Notes: generated by a model not told the origin, from the sequence alone. Positions 46,401 to 54,374 are shown, counted from the stretch's first letter. The stretch is DNA of 64,000 nucleotides from Sporocytophaga myxococcoides DSM 11118 (GCF_000426725.1 NZ_KE384560.1:124001-188000), one strand, 5' to 3'. Numbers and translations are program-made.

Positions 46401-47539
46401 TAAAAGTAAAAGTCAACAAAGATCCTAAAGATGATCTGATAGATGCAATTGTTTCAGATACTTCAATTTGTAGCGCATATGCTGGAGTGATTGAATTGAG
46501 TGTGGATACCATTTATAATCCTGATGCAGTTATAAACTGGTATATGAAGGATAAAAATCTTAACGATAGTTTGATCGGTCACGGAACACCTTATGCTTTA
46601 CCTAAAAATCCAAAGGATACTACATATTATTATGTAAATCTGTTTGTTGAAGCATGTTTGCCTTCACCAACTGATTCAGTTCCTGTAAATGTAATTGATC
46701 CTAAAGTGGATGCCGGACCAAACAAAGCAGGTCAGTATATCTATTGTAAGAATAATGATAGAGCTTTAATTCTTGGAAGCGTTATACCTACCACTGGTGT
46801 GGATTGGAAATGGGTGCCAGAAAATCCGGCTGCTCCATTGTTGTTTGATACTACAAGGTTAGTTTCCCCGGTGAATACCAAAGCACCAGCTGAGAAACAA
46901 AAATGGTATCTGATTGCGGATAATGGAATATGTGAACCGGTTGTAGATTCAATGTATTTAACGGTTCATGACCTTCCGGTAGTAACACTTGATATTCCTC
47001 AGGATACACTTTGTTCCAAAGTAGAGTTTGATGCAGTTGCAACAGCTGTTAAAGGTGTACCTAATGCTTATGTATGGTTCACTCCAAACTCAAGTATTCC
47101 TGATACAAGTTATGTAATGGTAGATCATACTAGTCCATTAACGAAGAGATTTACTGCTGAAGTTGTTGGCAGAAACTACTTCCTCGTTACAGTTGTAGAT
47201 ACAAATAACTGCTGGGCTGAATTACCTGCAATAGATTCCGTAGAAATCTTTGATCATCAGGAGCTGGTTATTCCTAACCTGATGACGCCTAACCATGATG
47301 GTAAAAATGAAACATACATCATCAGAGACGTAAACAACTATGACATTCTTCCCGGAGCTAAACTTGAAGTTTACAACCGTTGGGGTGAGAGAGTTTACAA
47401 AAACTCAAGCTATGATAATAGCTGGGATGCCAAGAATGTCAATGATGGTATGTATTACTTCTACCTGAAGACCGGTTGCGCTAAAGATGAATACAAAGGC
47501 TGGCTGCATATTATAAGTAATAATAACAGACATGAGTAA
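40421..47539 (+). CDS. Giant T9SS cargo protein: beta-helix, tandem repeats, CHU_C sorting domain
   Basis: This 2372-residue protein has a signal peptide with likely cleavage after residue 20 (ITGSMA|G). Residues about 21-850 look like a right-handed beta-helix with repeated NxISGN and IGTDxxG turns, as in pectate-lyase-like proteins. Residues 936 to about 1745 hold nine tandem PKD/Ig-like units of about 90 residues. Each of the first seven carries PCEN(T/S)PG-like and CEDLSPS-like motifs, so two cysteines per unit. Residues about 1746-2270 contain further beta-sandwich domains. The last 90 or so residues (VIPNLMTPNHDGKNETY, VYNRWGERVY) are the CHU_C/type B sorting domain of T9SS. It should be secreted and attached to the cell surface. 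Catalytic residues were not identified, so adhesion and glycan binding are as likely as enzyme activity. Confidence 0.9.
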   Translation: MKKVILFLLFLTIAITGSMAGTVFVVDNNGDGDNGAGYTASDNTNTLRKCIRLANNTGNGGTPHQIVFRLTAGTVIQVNSDLPTINNNGNAGGLVIDATIAPMTGFSGTPLIGIFRNNGQNGNGFNIDGASNVTVRGIAIQNFNVGIRVNNSTGSTLDKNFIGTNLAGTSIAGTTIKTSGIFLDANASNTNITNNVISGCMSVGDGNFYGAINIRPGSHGVKITSNFIGTDATGSNLLGNGTNQPYRQQGIYIDGASTVANPIVISGNVISGNIGNGIWATNTAGLKIVGNHIGTDLAGTKAIGNKAAGIRVDRSNNVTIGGSTVADRNIISGNGGAIDSRPCGPDYCGESCNFNACPTGYDATLQTGIYFSEVTSSKISGNYVGTNETGASTGTGNSLGNFYAGIKLETSSSNVTIGGNTAAEGNVIGGNGFGIYPNNGKAYRGHGIQLNGGSVSNIFVYNNRVGVGPNNEEIGNRQDGISLLGAHDCKIGDAASIADPAGKGNIVGNNSWGIFLQSDFSNNDNSNQARNNSIKGNYLGNDGTALLGNGTRALDDEGAGIGIQHGSNNNVVELNVISGNRDGITFRGQGFGAGIANNSETTSNIIRSNYIGTDQTGKTAMANKNNGILVTEGAQYITIGGTVAGQGNIIAGNTADGIHMEDGDRVKIFNNKIGVEKDGLALANGGDGIELKQSAGTTGGSSNNIIGGVNAGESNTIANNAGNGVVVDGTTSINNSIHHNSFSCNALRGIVLSNGGNNNYAKPTFSGTPTNFTVTGPANSYIEIYEIDACHNCGLDPDKVQGKTLVKSGLSPQSFVPATGKTNKDYTAIVSVNGTTAAHNTSEFTSCVALCIEPKPDITGSAYAFCDNTQNVTFSTPNVSGNTYSWTVTGGLTIVGSSTGSSVTINVGATGGTLSVKELAGACEGIHSRVITVNQRPETPGIVGNISPCENSTGVKYSVPLTAGTTYTWTVPTGVTLVSGQGTNEITVNIGAAATTSGKITVTAKTSSTTCEDLTPSEITLDVKPRPETPGIVGNATPCENTPGLKYNVPATAGTTYTWTVPVGVTIVSGQGTNEITVNIGAASAASGDITVTAKTTSTTCEDLSPSKITLDVKPRPETPGIVGNDAPCENTPGFKYSVTATAGTTYTWTVPGGVTIVSGQGTNEITVNIGSAATASGEITVTAKTTSTTCEDLSPSKITLDVKPRPETPGIVGNAAPCENTPGLKYSVPSTAGTTYTWAVPTGVTIISGQGTNEITVDIGSAATASGEITVTAKTTSTTCEDLSPSKLTLDVKPRPETPGIVGNSTPCENTPGLKYSVPSTAGTTYTWTVPAGVTIVSGQGTNEITVNVGSASTASGDITVAAKTTSTTCEDLSPSKFTLDVKPRPETPGIVGEANPCENSPGLKYSVPLTAGTTYTWVVPTGVTIVSGQGTNEITVDIGTSATASGDITVFATTTSTTCEDLSPSKITLNVNPRPETPGIVGNDAPCENTPGLKYSVTATAGLTYNWTVPAGVTIVSGQGTNEITVNIGPEATASGDITVYASTGSSATACSDLSPSTITLDVQPRPETPTVNGDDEVCENSSGHIYTIPSETGVEYKWTVPAGFTITAGDNTNSITVSVAEGASDGIIKVYLVNSTTKCEDLSPSEFAVKVNPRPVTPGITGSAEVCEDTKGHIYSVPAVSGVDYKWSVPAGFTITSGDNTNSITVSVAAGTTDGVIKAYLVNQQSNCEDLTPSEISIKVNTLPVLTLTPDANEICVGSSTVLKTVVTGGNGAVTYNWTATPGPNPSGESPTVSPADTTIYTLIVTDTKGCSADTQSVQIDVNENPVLVISTTVNDTICKGTSAVLSTNITKGYKPYISLVWTANPAPVPNQDDFNPSVSPTVTTDYTATVTDSKNCKATDAIKITVIDVPEGPLSANVDRSVICNTDTRNIELSATAGTDPKIKPIWYKEGCGLDSVTTGYTVSMAPPDTTTTYYIALKNVCGISECKSVKVKVNKDPKDDLIDAIVSDTSICSAYAGVIELSVDTIYNPDAVINWYMKDKNLNDSLIGHGTPYALPKNPKDTTYYYVNLFVEACLPSPTDSVPVNVIDPKVDAGPNKAGQYIYCKNNDRALILGSVIPTTGVDWKWVPENPAAPLLFDTTRLVSPVNTKAPAEKQKWYLIADNGICEPVVDSMYLTVHDLPVVTLDIPQDTLCSKVEFDAVATAVKGVPNAYVWFTPNSSIPDTSYVMVDHTSPLTKRFTAEVVGRNYFLVTVVDTNNCWAELPAIDSVEIFDHQELVIPNLMTPNHDGKNETYIIRDVNNYDILPGAKLEVYNRWGERVYKNSSYDNSWDAKNVNDGMYYFYLKTGCAKDEYKGWLHIISNNNRHE
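43226..45655 (+). repeat. Tandem 270-bp coding repeats in the giant protein
   Basis: The first six unit starts are spaced exactly 270 bases apart (43226, 43496, 43766, 44036, 44306, 44576, 44846). The seventh unit is 276 bases, the eighth 267 bases, and the ninth is of similar length. The first seven are close copies of a 90-residue unit, and the last two are diverged. The DNA is nearly identical between several copies, which favours duplication and gene conversion. Confidence 0.92.
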
Positions 47540-47554
47540 TTAAAAATATTATCA

Positions 47555-47595
47555 AAAAGAAAGAGGCCGGTCAGAATTGATCGGCCTCTTTCTTT
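47555..47595 (+). terminator. Strong terminator after the giant gene
   Basis: A 14-bp stem, AAAGAAAGAGGCCG with CGGCCTCTTTCTTT, has a 12-base loop and is followed by a T-run. It separates the giant gene from the reverse-strand ECF locus. Confidence 0.85.
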
Positions 47596-47634
47596 TGATC
47601 TCTAAGGAGGGCGGAAGGTTGCAATAAAAAATAT

Positions 47635-47853
47635 TCAAGAGGTTTGTCTACTTTTTATTTTTCGTGATGCAGAGGTTAAAAATTTCTTTAGACTATAGGC
47701 AATACTCATCGTTATACAGGCCGGGCAAACACCAAACCGGAAGAACAAAAGCAACACCTTTTTATACCAATGTAGTTTAGCCGGGATATATGGACAACTT
47801 GTACCAGTGTCTTCATATTCTTTAATTCCCCAAATGTTAAATGACTTTTCCAT
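47635..47853 (-). CDS. Small Cys-containing protein, possible anti-sigma-like zinc finger
   Basis: This 72-residue protein (ATG at 47853) is not a recognised family. It has C20, and C43 and C46 as a CPAC pair, set within a hydrophobic-basic segment (KLHWYKKVLLLFFRFGVCPAC). That pattern resembles the short zf-HC2-like anti-sigma proteins of Bacteroidota, where a CxxC follows a charged amphipathic helix. It lies downstream of the ECF sigma gene and a 27-codon gene on the same strand, with short gaps. No first zinc cysteine-histidine pair is obvious, so zinc binding is uncertain. Confidence 0.55.
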   Translation of the reverse strand: MEKSFNIWGIKEYEDTGTSCPYIPAKLHWYKKVLLLFFRFGVCPACITMSIAYSLKKFLTSASRKIKSRQTS

Positions 47854-47865
47854 CTTTTGTACTCA

Positions 47866-47949
47866 TTAGTGTCCGAAGAAATAATAAATACACATAGCAG
47901 TTAGTCCGACCGAAATAATGCAAAGCAGGATTTTAGTTGATTTATTCAT
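47866..47949 (-). CDS. Predicted 27-residue membrane peptide
   Basis: This short frame starts at the ATG at 47947-47949 and ends at the TAA at 47866. It encodes MNKSTKILLCIISVGLTAM followed by CIYYFFGH, a single hydrophobic helix with a basic N-terminus. It lies between the ECF sigma gene and the CPAC protein gene, in the same direction. Its stop is 12 bases before the next ATG. It is too short for routine annotation. Position and clean membrane-helix character suggest it is real, but translation is not proven. Confidence 0.5.
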   Translation of the reverse strand: MNKSTKILLCIISVGLTAMCIYYFFGH

Positions 47950-48016
47950 AAAGTTTTTCTAATTAATACCAGAACATTCAGTCTATCACCCAAAGTAATA
48001 AAATAAAAAAGGGATA

Positions 48017-48565
48017 TTAAATCCCTTCTTCTATAGCCTTTTGTTTTTTCAATTGCTGAATGCATTTGTACTGCTGGTTGGCACCAGTATGTTTATTTTT
48101 CCATCCCATTTTCTTTATTAGATTATCCATGGGTTCTTTATAGAAGAAAATAGCAATTAAGATCTTCTGACAATTTTCTGTGATTCTTTTCAGCCATTCT
48201 GAAAGTTTCTGGTCTAAGCTTTTTTCAGATGCTTCATGTGGCAACTCCACATCATTTTGCCAGGATTCTATATTGTTAGAAGAGATTACTTTTTTATCTC
48301 TAAGCTGTTTCAACCAAAGGTTTTTTGCGATAGCAAACAAATAGGTCTTTAATCCAGATGTCAAAATAAAGTTTGGTTGCCTTATTTTCTGCAAAAGAAC
48401 AAGCACAGCTTCCTGAAAGATATCTTCAGCATCTGCTTCGTTTCCTTTATTACGTTTTATAAAAGATAAGATAGTCGGGAAATAATACTTATATAGTCTT
48501 TCATAAGCTTCACTATCTTCCGACTTTAATTCCTCGACGATATTATTGTCCGTAACAATTCCCAT
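48017..48565 (-). CDS. ECF-type RNA polymerase sigma factor
   Basis: This 182-residue protein has sigma-70 region 2 (about 12-80) with AYERLYKYYFPTILSFI and DAEDIFQEAVLVLL, and a shorter region 4 (about 130-180) with ILIAIFFYKEPMDNLIKKMGWKN. It lacks regions 1 and 3, as extracytoplasmic function sigma factors do. The usual SxxxSR-type region 4 motif is poor, so it may be a diverged group. It is the first gene of a reverse unit with two small genes, of which the last may be its anti-sigma. Its targets are unknown. Confidence 0.9.
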   Translation of the reverse strand: MGIVTDNNIVEELKSEDSEAYERLYKYYFPTILSFIKRNKGNEADAEDIFQEAVLVLLQKIRQPNFILTSGLKTYLFAIAKNLWLKQLRDKKVISSNNIESWQNDVELPHEASEKSLDQKLSEWLKRITENCQKILIAIFFYKEPMDNLIKKMGWKNKHTGANQQYKCIQQLKKQKAIEEGI

Positions 48566-48921
48566 TATCTGAATATAATTGGTGATTTAATTAATACCTA
48601 AAAACTTAAAAAATCACCCATAGATTTATAAATTATAAATGACCCCAAAGATTTGTTTCTCACTCCTTTTGTTTACTTTTTTGACTTTCAGTGTATATAT
48701 TACATCGTTGATAATTGAGGGATTATCATCTAGCCAGGAATTTCCTGGCCTCCAAATAATAATAGCAACACTTACATTAAAATTTGAATGATTTTAAGCC
48801 CCAAACTGAGGCTCTTTAATCATGCGGCCGTTTTCCATCTTTCTAAAATCGATGGTTTATGGCTTATAATTTTATTTATACCATAACCTTAATTTTAATT
48901 AGAACCCATTATTTACGCATT
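48566..48921. promoter_or_regulatory. Divergent promoter region with a palindrome at 48733-48749
   Basis: This 356-base stretch separates the ECF gene from the sugar dehydrogenase gene. It holds an inverted repeat with 8-bp arms, GCCAGGAA and TTCCTGGC, around a single T, which could be an operator. I see no gene here. Confidence 0.4.
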
Positions 48922-50310
48922 ATGAAAAAACAGTTCTACTTTACATTGGCCATTTTAATGTCTGTCTCGGTCCTAAAATCCTTGGCACAGGCTCCTACAC
49001 TTGAACTAGATAAAGTTCTTTTGTCTTCTAATGAAATGGCACAACCCTGGGGCATGTGTTTTATTTCTCCAAATGAATTACTGTTTACAGAGAAAAGCGG
49101 AAAACTATTCCGATATGTAGTTTCCTCTGATACAAAGACACAGATCAGCGGAGTTCCTGCTGTCTCAACCTCCGGCCAGGGTGGACTACTAGACGTAGCT
49201 ATTCATCCTGATTTCTCCACCAATAAGTACGTTTATCTTTCGTATTCAATTTCTGGATCTGGTGGCTCCACACTTGCAATAGGCAGAGCCGTATTAAATA
49301 ACAACCAGCTAACGGGCTTTACTGAAATATTCAGAGCCCTGCCTTTTAAAAGCGGTACAAATCACTATGGCAGCCGCTTAGCTTTTGATAAAGATAACCA
49401 CCTTATTCTTACCTCAAGTGAAAGGCAGGAACAGGATAATGCTCAGTTACTGGAAAATCATTTGGGGAAAATCATACGTCTGAATGACGATGGGTCCGTT
49501 CCAAGTGACAATCCATATGTAGGAGTAAGTGGAGCAAAGCCTGAAATTTATAGTTATGGACACAGAAATATGCAAGGGTTGGTTATTCACCCGGAAACAA
49601 ATAAAATTTATGCTCATGAACATGGGCCTATGGGTGGAGATGAGCTCAATTTAATTGAAGCTGGTAACAACTATGGCTGGCCAAAAATAACTTTTGGTAA
49701 GAATTATGACGGAAGCACGATTACCAAGGATACTGCAAAAGAAGGAATGAAACAACCTATCAGGTATTGGGTTCCTTCTATTGCCCCTTGCGGTTTAGCT
49801 ATTGTAAATGTACAGAACCAGCAAGCCAATGAGGTGAATTTTATTTTAGGAGCTCTTGCAGGAAAACAAATTCAATGGGTGAAAATAAAGGATGATAAGC
49901 ATGTGGCCACTTATTCATTCATGCAGAATTACGCGAGATTCAGAGATGTTGAAGTCTCACCTGATGGGAAGATTTATGCTTTGACAGAAAGCCCGAACAG
50001 TCTTATTCTTTTAAGGACCAATCAGGTGGTAACAGGGCTGTTTGAAAGTTCTCCAAACAGCGGCAACATAAGTTTATATCCGAACCCCGTTACTGATATT
50101 TTTACGATTGATGCGGCTGATTTTACAGGAAAAAATGAAGTAGCAATTTGTAATAATCAGGGCAAAGTGCTTCGCACATTGCTTGTGACAGATAATTCAT
50201 TCGATTCCGGGAAAATGAAAATAGATATTAGCGATCTACCTTCTGGTATGTATCTGATCATTCTTAAATCAAAAGAAAGCAGCAAGACAATAAAGTGCCG
50301 CAAGTTATAA
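48922..50310 (+). CDS. PQQ-type sugar dehydrogenase with T9SS type A sorting domain
   Basis: The protein has 462 residues from the ATG at 48922 (MKKQFYFTLAILM). The frame is open to 48859, but the signal peptide starts here. A six-bladed propeller of the glucose/sorbosone dehydrogenase family follows, with PWGMCF, SGQGGLLDVAIHPDF, SYGHRNMQGL and HEHGPMGGDELNLIEAGNNYGWP. Such enzymes oxidise sugars with PQQ, though many have unknown substrates. The C-terminal 80 residues start at NISLYPNPVTDIF and end in KCRKL, a type A T9SS sorting domain, so it should be exported to the surface or medium. Confidence 0.9.
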   Translation: MKKQFYFTLAILMSVSVLKSLAQAPTLELDKVLLSSNEMAQPWGMCFISPNELLFTEKSGKLFRYVVSSDTKTQISGVPAVSTSGQGGLLDVAIHPDFSTNKYVYLSYSISGSGGSTLAIGRAVLNNNQLTGFTEIFRALPFKSGTNHYGSRLAFDKDNHLILTSSERQEQDNAQLLENHLGKIIRLNDDGSVPSDNPYVGVSGAKPEIYSYGHRNMQGLVIHPETNKIYAHEHGPMGGDELNLIEAGNNYGWPKITFGKNYDGSTITKDTAKEGMKQPIRYWVPSIAPCGLAIVNVQNQQANEVNFILGALAGKQIQWVKIKDDKHVATYSFMQNYARFRDVEVSPDGKIYALTESPNSLILLRTNQVVTGLFESSPNSGNISLYPNPVTDIFTIDAADFTGKNEVAICNNQGKVLRTLLVTDNSFDSGKMKIDISDLPSGMYLIILKSKESSKTIKCRKL

Positions 50311-50381
50311 TAAATGCAATTCTGAATTAAGAAAGGTGTTTTGATCGTGATGTTATTCTAAGTCAGGAGACTTTTAATATT

Positions 50382-50411
50382 AAAAAGCCAGTTAGTAATG
50401 ACTGGCTTTTT
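50382..50411 (+). terminator. Terminator after the sugar dehydrogenase
   Basis: An 11-bp stem, AAAAAGCCAGT with ACTGGCTTTTT, has an 8-base loop. Confidence 0.8.
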
Positions 50412-50471
50412 AAATAGTATAGAGCAGTTGGGCAACTGAATTAATTATATATTATAAGCAAATGCTCTTCT

Positions 50472-51329
50472 TCAAAATTTATGACCGATCGGTATATTGA
50501 TGCCTGCTGCATAAGTATATTGAAGGGAAAGAAAGTTATGTTTTACTCTTCCGTTATAGATTTTTCCCCATGTATAGAAAGCCTCTGCAGCCTGTAATCC
50601 CGTATCAAGGAAGAAGTATTTAAATAAATCAACTCTTAGAGATCCTGTTACTCCTACAACTATGCCTGATAGTTTAAAAGGACCGTCATTATGATAGCCG
50701 AGAACTCTTGAATCCGTTTTTGGAATCAGTACACCACCTCCTGGTTTTACAAGCCCTCCAAAGCGAATATTCTTATTTTTTGACTCATATATAACCATCC
50801 TTTTCACTAAAGATATCATTAGATAGTTGTTCCCATTCGTATGCTCGAATTTAACAAAGTCAGGGCTAATCAATGTATCCTTATCAATTTTCTGTCCATA
50901 GATTTCACCTTTTACATGCCTGACCTCATTGTCGTGCATTACATACTTCAAGTGGTTCCAGCTTCCTTCAATACCCCATCCTTTCTTTTCGTTGAACATG
51001 AAACCTATATTCAAATTGTATTGAGGAACGGTTGGAGGAGTGCGAAAGAAATTATCCATATCCGGCTGGTCGTGGGCCCGTGCTTTTTCTACTTTAAAAT
51101 CATAATTACCATTAGGATTACTTCCTGCAAAGTGCAAGGTAGAGCGTGAATACATATCTCTGTTATATCCCCACATCAGGTAAAATGAGCTACCATTCTT
51201 TCCGGAAGAGGAAGTGTTATCTTGGGCATTGGCAATGAACACGAAAGATGAGAAAGAGAGGAGGAATAAAAAGCTGCGTAAGCTTTTTCTTAATAATGAC
51301 TTCAAAGGAACCAACAAATTAATGATCAA
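50472..51329 (-). CDS. Outer-membrane beta-barrel protein of unknown role
   Basis: The 285-residue protein has a long hydrophobic signal peptide ending ANA|Q near residue 36. The rest alternates polar and hydrophobic residues and ends in YTYAAGINIPIGHKF, with an aromatic final residue, typical of outer-membrane strands. I do not recognise the subfamily. Its N-terminus could begin at a later Met. It is separated by 100 bases from the next barrel gene, on the same strand. Confidence 0.72.
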   Translation of the reverse strand: MIINLLVPLKSLLRKSLRSFLFLLSFSSFVFIANAQDNTSSSGKNGSSFYLMWGYNRDMYSRSTLHFAGSNPNGNYDFKVEKARAHDQPDMDNFFRTPPTVPQYNLNIGFMFNEKKGWGIEGSWNHLKYVMHDNEVRHVKGEIYGQKIDKDTLISPDFVKFEHTNGNNYLMISLVKRMVIYESKNKNIRFGGLVKPGGGVLIPKTDSRVLGYHNDGPFKLSGIVVGVTGSLRVDLFKYFFLDTGLQAAEAFYTWGKIYNGRVKHNFLSLQYTYAAGINIPIGHKF

Positions 51330-51429
51330 TCTGAAAACTTGCTGTAAAGTTAAGGCAGGAGGATATTAATAAGCGGACCTTTGTATTTCGATTTCTTACA
51401 TGCTTTGGTAACACATAAGTTTTAGATGG

Positions 51430-52101
51430 TTATTTACTTATTTGGTAATGTATGCCTAAAAGGATAGAAATGGTGCGGTTTCTCAAAGGTGTTGATTGAC
51501 TGTTACTTTGTATGTTTGTTAACCCATAAGTATATCTTGTGTCAAATATGAAGTTGGCCCTATCTCCGATCCTGTATTGAAATCCCGCCCCACAAATCAG
51601 ACCAATATCATTTTTTTTGTAATCACTTGATTTTATTTGAGTCCCGGAAAAGCTTTCAAAATCGCCATTAGGCAGGTCTTTAGTATATCGCATTGATTCT
51701 GAAGCTTCCAATCTAAAAGCTGTAGATACACCTCCAAAAAATTTAGGTCTGAAGGATTGATCTTTTTTTCTTAAGTATATTTCAATTAGTAAAGGAATTT
51801 CAAGGTATACAAGATTTAAATATGAATTCCAGTTTAGGTTGGAAGAGTCTGTACTTATTTGTCCTGTTCTTCTCGCTCCTTTTGAAGATATGAGGAAATC
51901 AGCATTAAATCCTACATTATGGAACTTTTCCCATGTGACCGAAAGTCCTGCAATTGTGCCTGGTCTTGTCTTCCCATCAGACAATCCTTTAAGCCGACAA
52001 AGATTTAATCCAGCTTTAGGGCCAATGTACAAAGATTGTGAAGCTGCTTCGTGAATACTTATGAATAGCAAAGCATGCAGAAAAAAAGTAAGACCTTTCA
52101 T
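51430..52101 (-). CDS. PorT-like outer-membrane beta-barrel
   Basis: The 223-residue protein has a signal peptide (about 1-21, ending EAASQ) and the pattern YIGPKAGLNLCRLKG near the mature start, followed by LSVTWEKFHNVGFNADFLIS and late strands LGIHYQIS. These match the PF13568-type outer-membrane barrel with glycine-aromatic strands found widely in Bacteroidota. The substrate, if any, is unknown. It may share a transcript with the downstream barrel gene. Confidence 0.8.
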   Translation of the reverse strand: MKGLTFFLHALLFISIHEAASQSLYIGPKAGLNLCRLKGLSDGKTRPGTIAGLSVTWEKFHNVGFNADFLISSKGARRTGQISTDSSNLNWNSYLNLVYLEIPLLIEIYLRKKDQSFRPKFFGGVSTAFRLEASESMRYTKDLPNGDFESFSGTQIKSSDYKKNDIGLICGAGFQYRIGDRANFIFDTRYTYGLTNIQSNSQSTPLRNRTISILLGIHYQISK

Positions 52102-52558
52102 AAAAGTGAATTATAATATTTTAACCTCTTTACTCCACTAATGTTAGGGTTCTGGCGATAAATCCCAATAATGATTGGACAGGCCTATGTAAATATAATG
52201 GAGAAACAGAGGTTTGCCAAAATAACCGGGTGCTGGTTTTAATATAATTTAATTGATAGTCTGCAATCCGTATTCCAATGATCATTCAAATTGCTGGTCT
52301 GAAGTGGAGGGGGAACTAGTGTTTGTGAAGATTCAGAACAAATATTTAATGCTCAGCGTATTAGGAATGGTAAATTTTTAATCAGAATTTTAAGGGTATT
52401 TCGGCGTATATTTTAGGGGGATATGCGTGAAGATTTATAATATATCACATTACTTCTGAAAAATTTATAATTAAATAATCTGTGTTGCCTTTTAAATAAT
52501 TGGCACACAATGAAATTGTATTAAATTTAAACTTTAAACTATAAACCTTTTTTTTAAT
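52102..52558. other. Intergenic stretch, promoter region only
   Basis: This 457-base AT-rich gap holds no recognised gene or RNA. It probably contains divergent promoters for the barrel gene and the following secreted protein. No convincing -33/-7 pair could be assigned. Confidence 0.4.
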
Positions 52559-54166
52559 ATGAATAGACTAAAACTTTTACTAGCACTTTTACTAACAATT
52601 CAATTTGCATCTTTTGGACAAGTTAATTTATCAAAAGATTTTAAAGTAACTGTCAGCGAGCCTTTTCAGGTAATTGATGGTGCAAGTAAGGAGTATTTTT
52701 CCGATGGAAAGGGCAATGCAATTTCTGTAAAAACAGACGCAGAGAAGGTATTCATTCAGCGTTTTAATGCTTCTACAATGAAAGAAGTAAGTAGAAAAAC
52801 ATACGAAGATTTTCCTCCTTATAATAAAGTTCAAAGGGTAATGAAGGTTGGTGATAAATTATACTACATCTTTAGCTCATTTAACAAGAAAGCCAAGGTA
52901 GAAGACCTTTATGTAAGAGAAATAAATATGGCTGACGGAACTTTCCTTAGTCCTAAATTACTTTTTTCTACCAGCTCAGAAGTAACTGTCAGCTCATATG
53001 TAGATGGAATGCCAGGTATGTTTGGTGCTGGAGCAATAAGATTTGAAGTATTAACTTCATTCGATAACTCCAAAATAATGCTTCGTTACAGAACAAAGCC
53101 GGAAACCAAAAAAGATTCAAAAAGCTTTGATATCATCGGTTTTTATGTGTTCGATGCAGCGTTTAACAAGCAATGGGGCGGTGAAGCTAAAATGCCTTAC
53201 ACTGAGAAGCAAATGAATAACCTTGCTTATGCTGTAAGTAAAGATGGTAAAGCATTTATGCTTGCTGCAATAAATGAGACAAAGGAGTTTCAATTGCTTA
53301 CAATCAATAAAGACCTTTCTGTTACTCCTCACAAAATAGATATTGATGGTAAGTTGTTCTTCCAGGAATTTAAACTTCGCGAAGCTGCTGATGGAAATAT
53401 TACATGTACAGGTTTTTATGCAAATGGAATGGATGTAACGGTAAACTGGACAGGAGCAGGGGCATTAAGCTTTAATACAAATGGTATTCTTCACTTCAAA
53501 ATGGATCAGAATGGAAAGATTCTTGAAAAACACGATTATGAATTTCCAATTGAGTTGATCAATCAATTCGAGTCTGGAAGAGCACAGGCTAAAAATGCTA
53601 AAAGAGAAGGTGAAGGTAAAGCAGGTATCAATGATGTAAAAATGACCAACCTTGTGCAGGCTGAAGATGGAAGTACTGTCATTGTTGGAGAGCAGCAATA
53701 TATCAGAAATGAGTTTGTAGGTACGAGACAAACTACAGTTTATTATTATGCTGATGTTATTGTAACCAAAATTGATGCTAAAGGAAAACTGCTTTGGATG
53801 AAGAAATTACCTAAAACCCAAGTGGGAACACTTGGTAAAGGTGGAATGGGTATACGTTTCATCAAGTCTAAAGATGCTGAATATGTACTATTCCTGGATA
53901 ACATTAAGAATGCAGACATAGGAAAAGATGAAGCTCCTGCTAAGCATCAAGATGGAAGAGGAGGATTCCTGACTGCATTTAAAATTAATGATGCAACAGG
54001 TAACTATGAAAGACATCCTCTTTTCAATATTGAAAATATCAATGGAGTTGAGGCATTTCAGTTTAAAACGCCAAGGATATTTGATTCAGCAGATAAAACC
54101 TTCCTTTTGGAAATTTACCTGAAAGGAAAGCAGGACGGAATGGTTAAAATGGAATTGCTGAAATAA
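52559..54166 (+). CDS. Secreted protein of unknown function
   Basis: This 535-residue protein has a signal peptide (MNRLKLLLALLLTIQFASFGQ) and no membrane helix after it. It is rich in beta-strand-like segments with repeated Lys/Asp turns, such as KIDAKGKLLWMKKLPKTQ, and could be a beta-propeller or a WD-like secreted protein. I do not recognise the family. No T9SS C-terminal domain is visible (ends KMELLK), so a periplasmic or Sec-only route is likely. A terminator lies just after its stop. Confidence 0.72.
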   Translation: MNRLKLLLALLLTIQFASFGQVNLSKDFKVTVSEPFQVIDGASKEYFSDGKGNAISVKTDAEKVFIQRFNASTMKEVSRKTYEDFPPYNKVQRVMKVGDKLYYIFSSFNKKAKVEDLYVREINMADGTFLSPKLLFSTSSEVTVSSYVDGMPGMFGAGAIRFEVLTSFDNSKIMLRYRTKPETKKDSKSFDIIGFYVFDAAFNKQWGGEAKMPYTEKQMNNLAYAVSKDGKAFMLAAINETKEFQLLTINKDLSVTPHKIDIDGKLFFQEFKLREAADGNITCTGFYANGMDVTVNWTGAGALSFNTNGILHFKMDQNGKILEKHDYEFPIELINQFESGRAQAKNAKREGEGKAGINDVKMTNLVQAEDGSTVIVGEQQYIRNEFVGTRQTTVYYYADVIVTKIDAKGKLLWMKKLPKTQVGTLGKGGMGIRFIKSKDAEYVLFLDNIKNADIGKDEAPAKHQDGRGGFLTAFKINDATGNYERHPLFNIENINGVEAFQFKTPRIFDSADKTFLLEIYLKGKQDGMVKMELLK

Positions 54167-54187
54167 TTATTCTTTAAAACTAAAAGA

Positions 54188-54219
54188 AAAGGGCAGCTCT
54201 GAATCAGGACTGCCCTTTT
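54188..54219 (+). terminator. Terminator after the 535-residue secreted protein
   Basis: A 9-10 bp stem, AAAGGGCAG with CTGCCCTTT, encloses a 12-base loop and is followed by T-rich sequence. Confidence 0.8.
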
Positions 54220-54374
54220 ACTTTTTGTCCTGATATCTATTCGAAATATCAAGGAAAAGTCATTATTAAGCATTCTTTTATAACCAAGAAAAGAGTACAA
54301 GAGCGAAGAATGTTAGCTATAATGCCTGGCAGAGTAGGGATTGGAATGAGACACTTTATAAAGCTATCATAATA

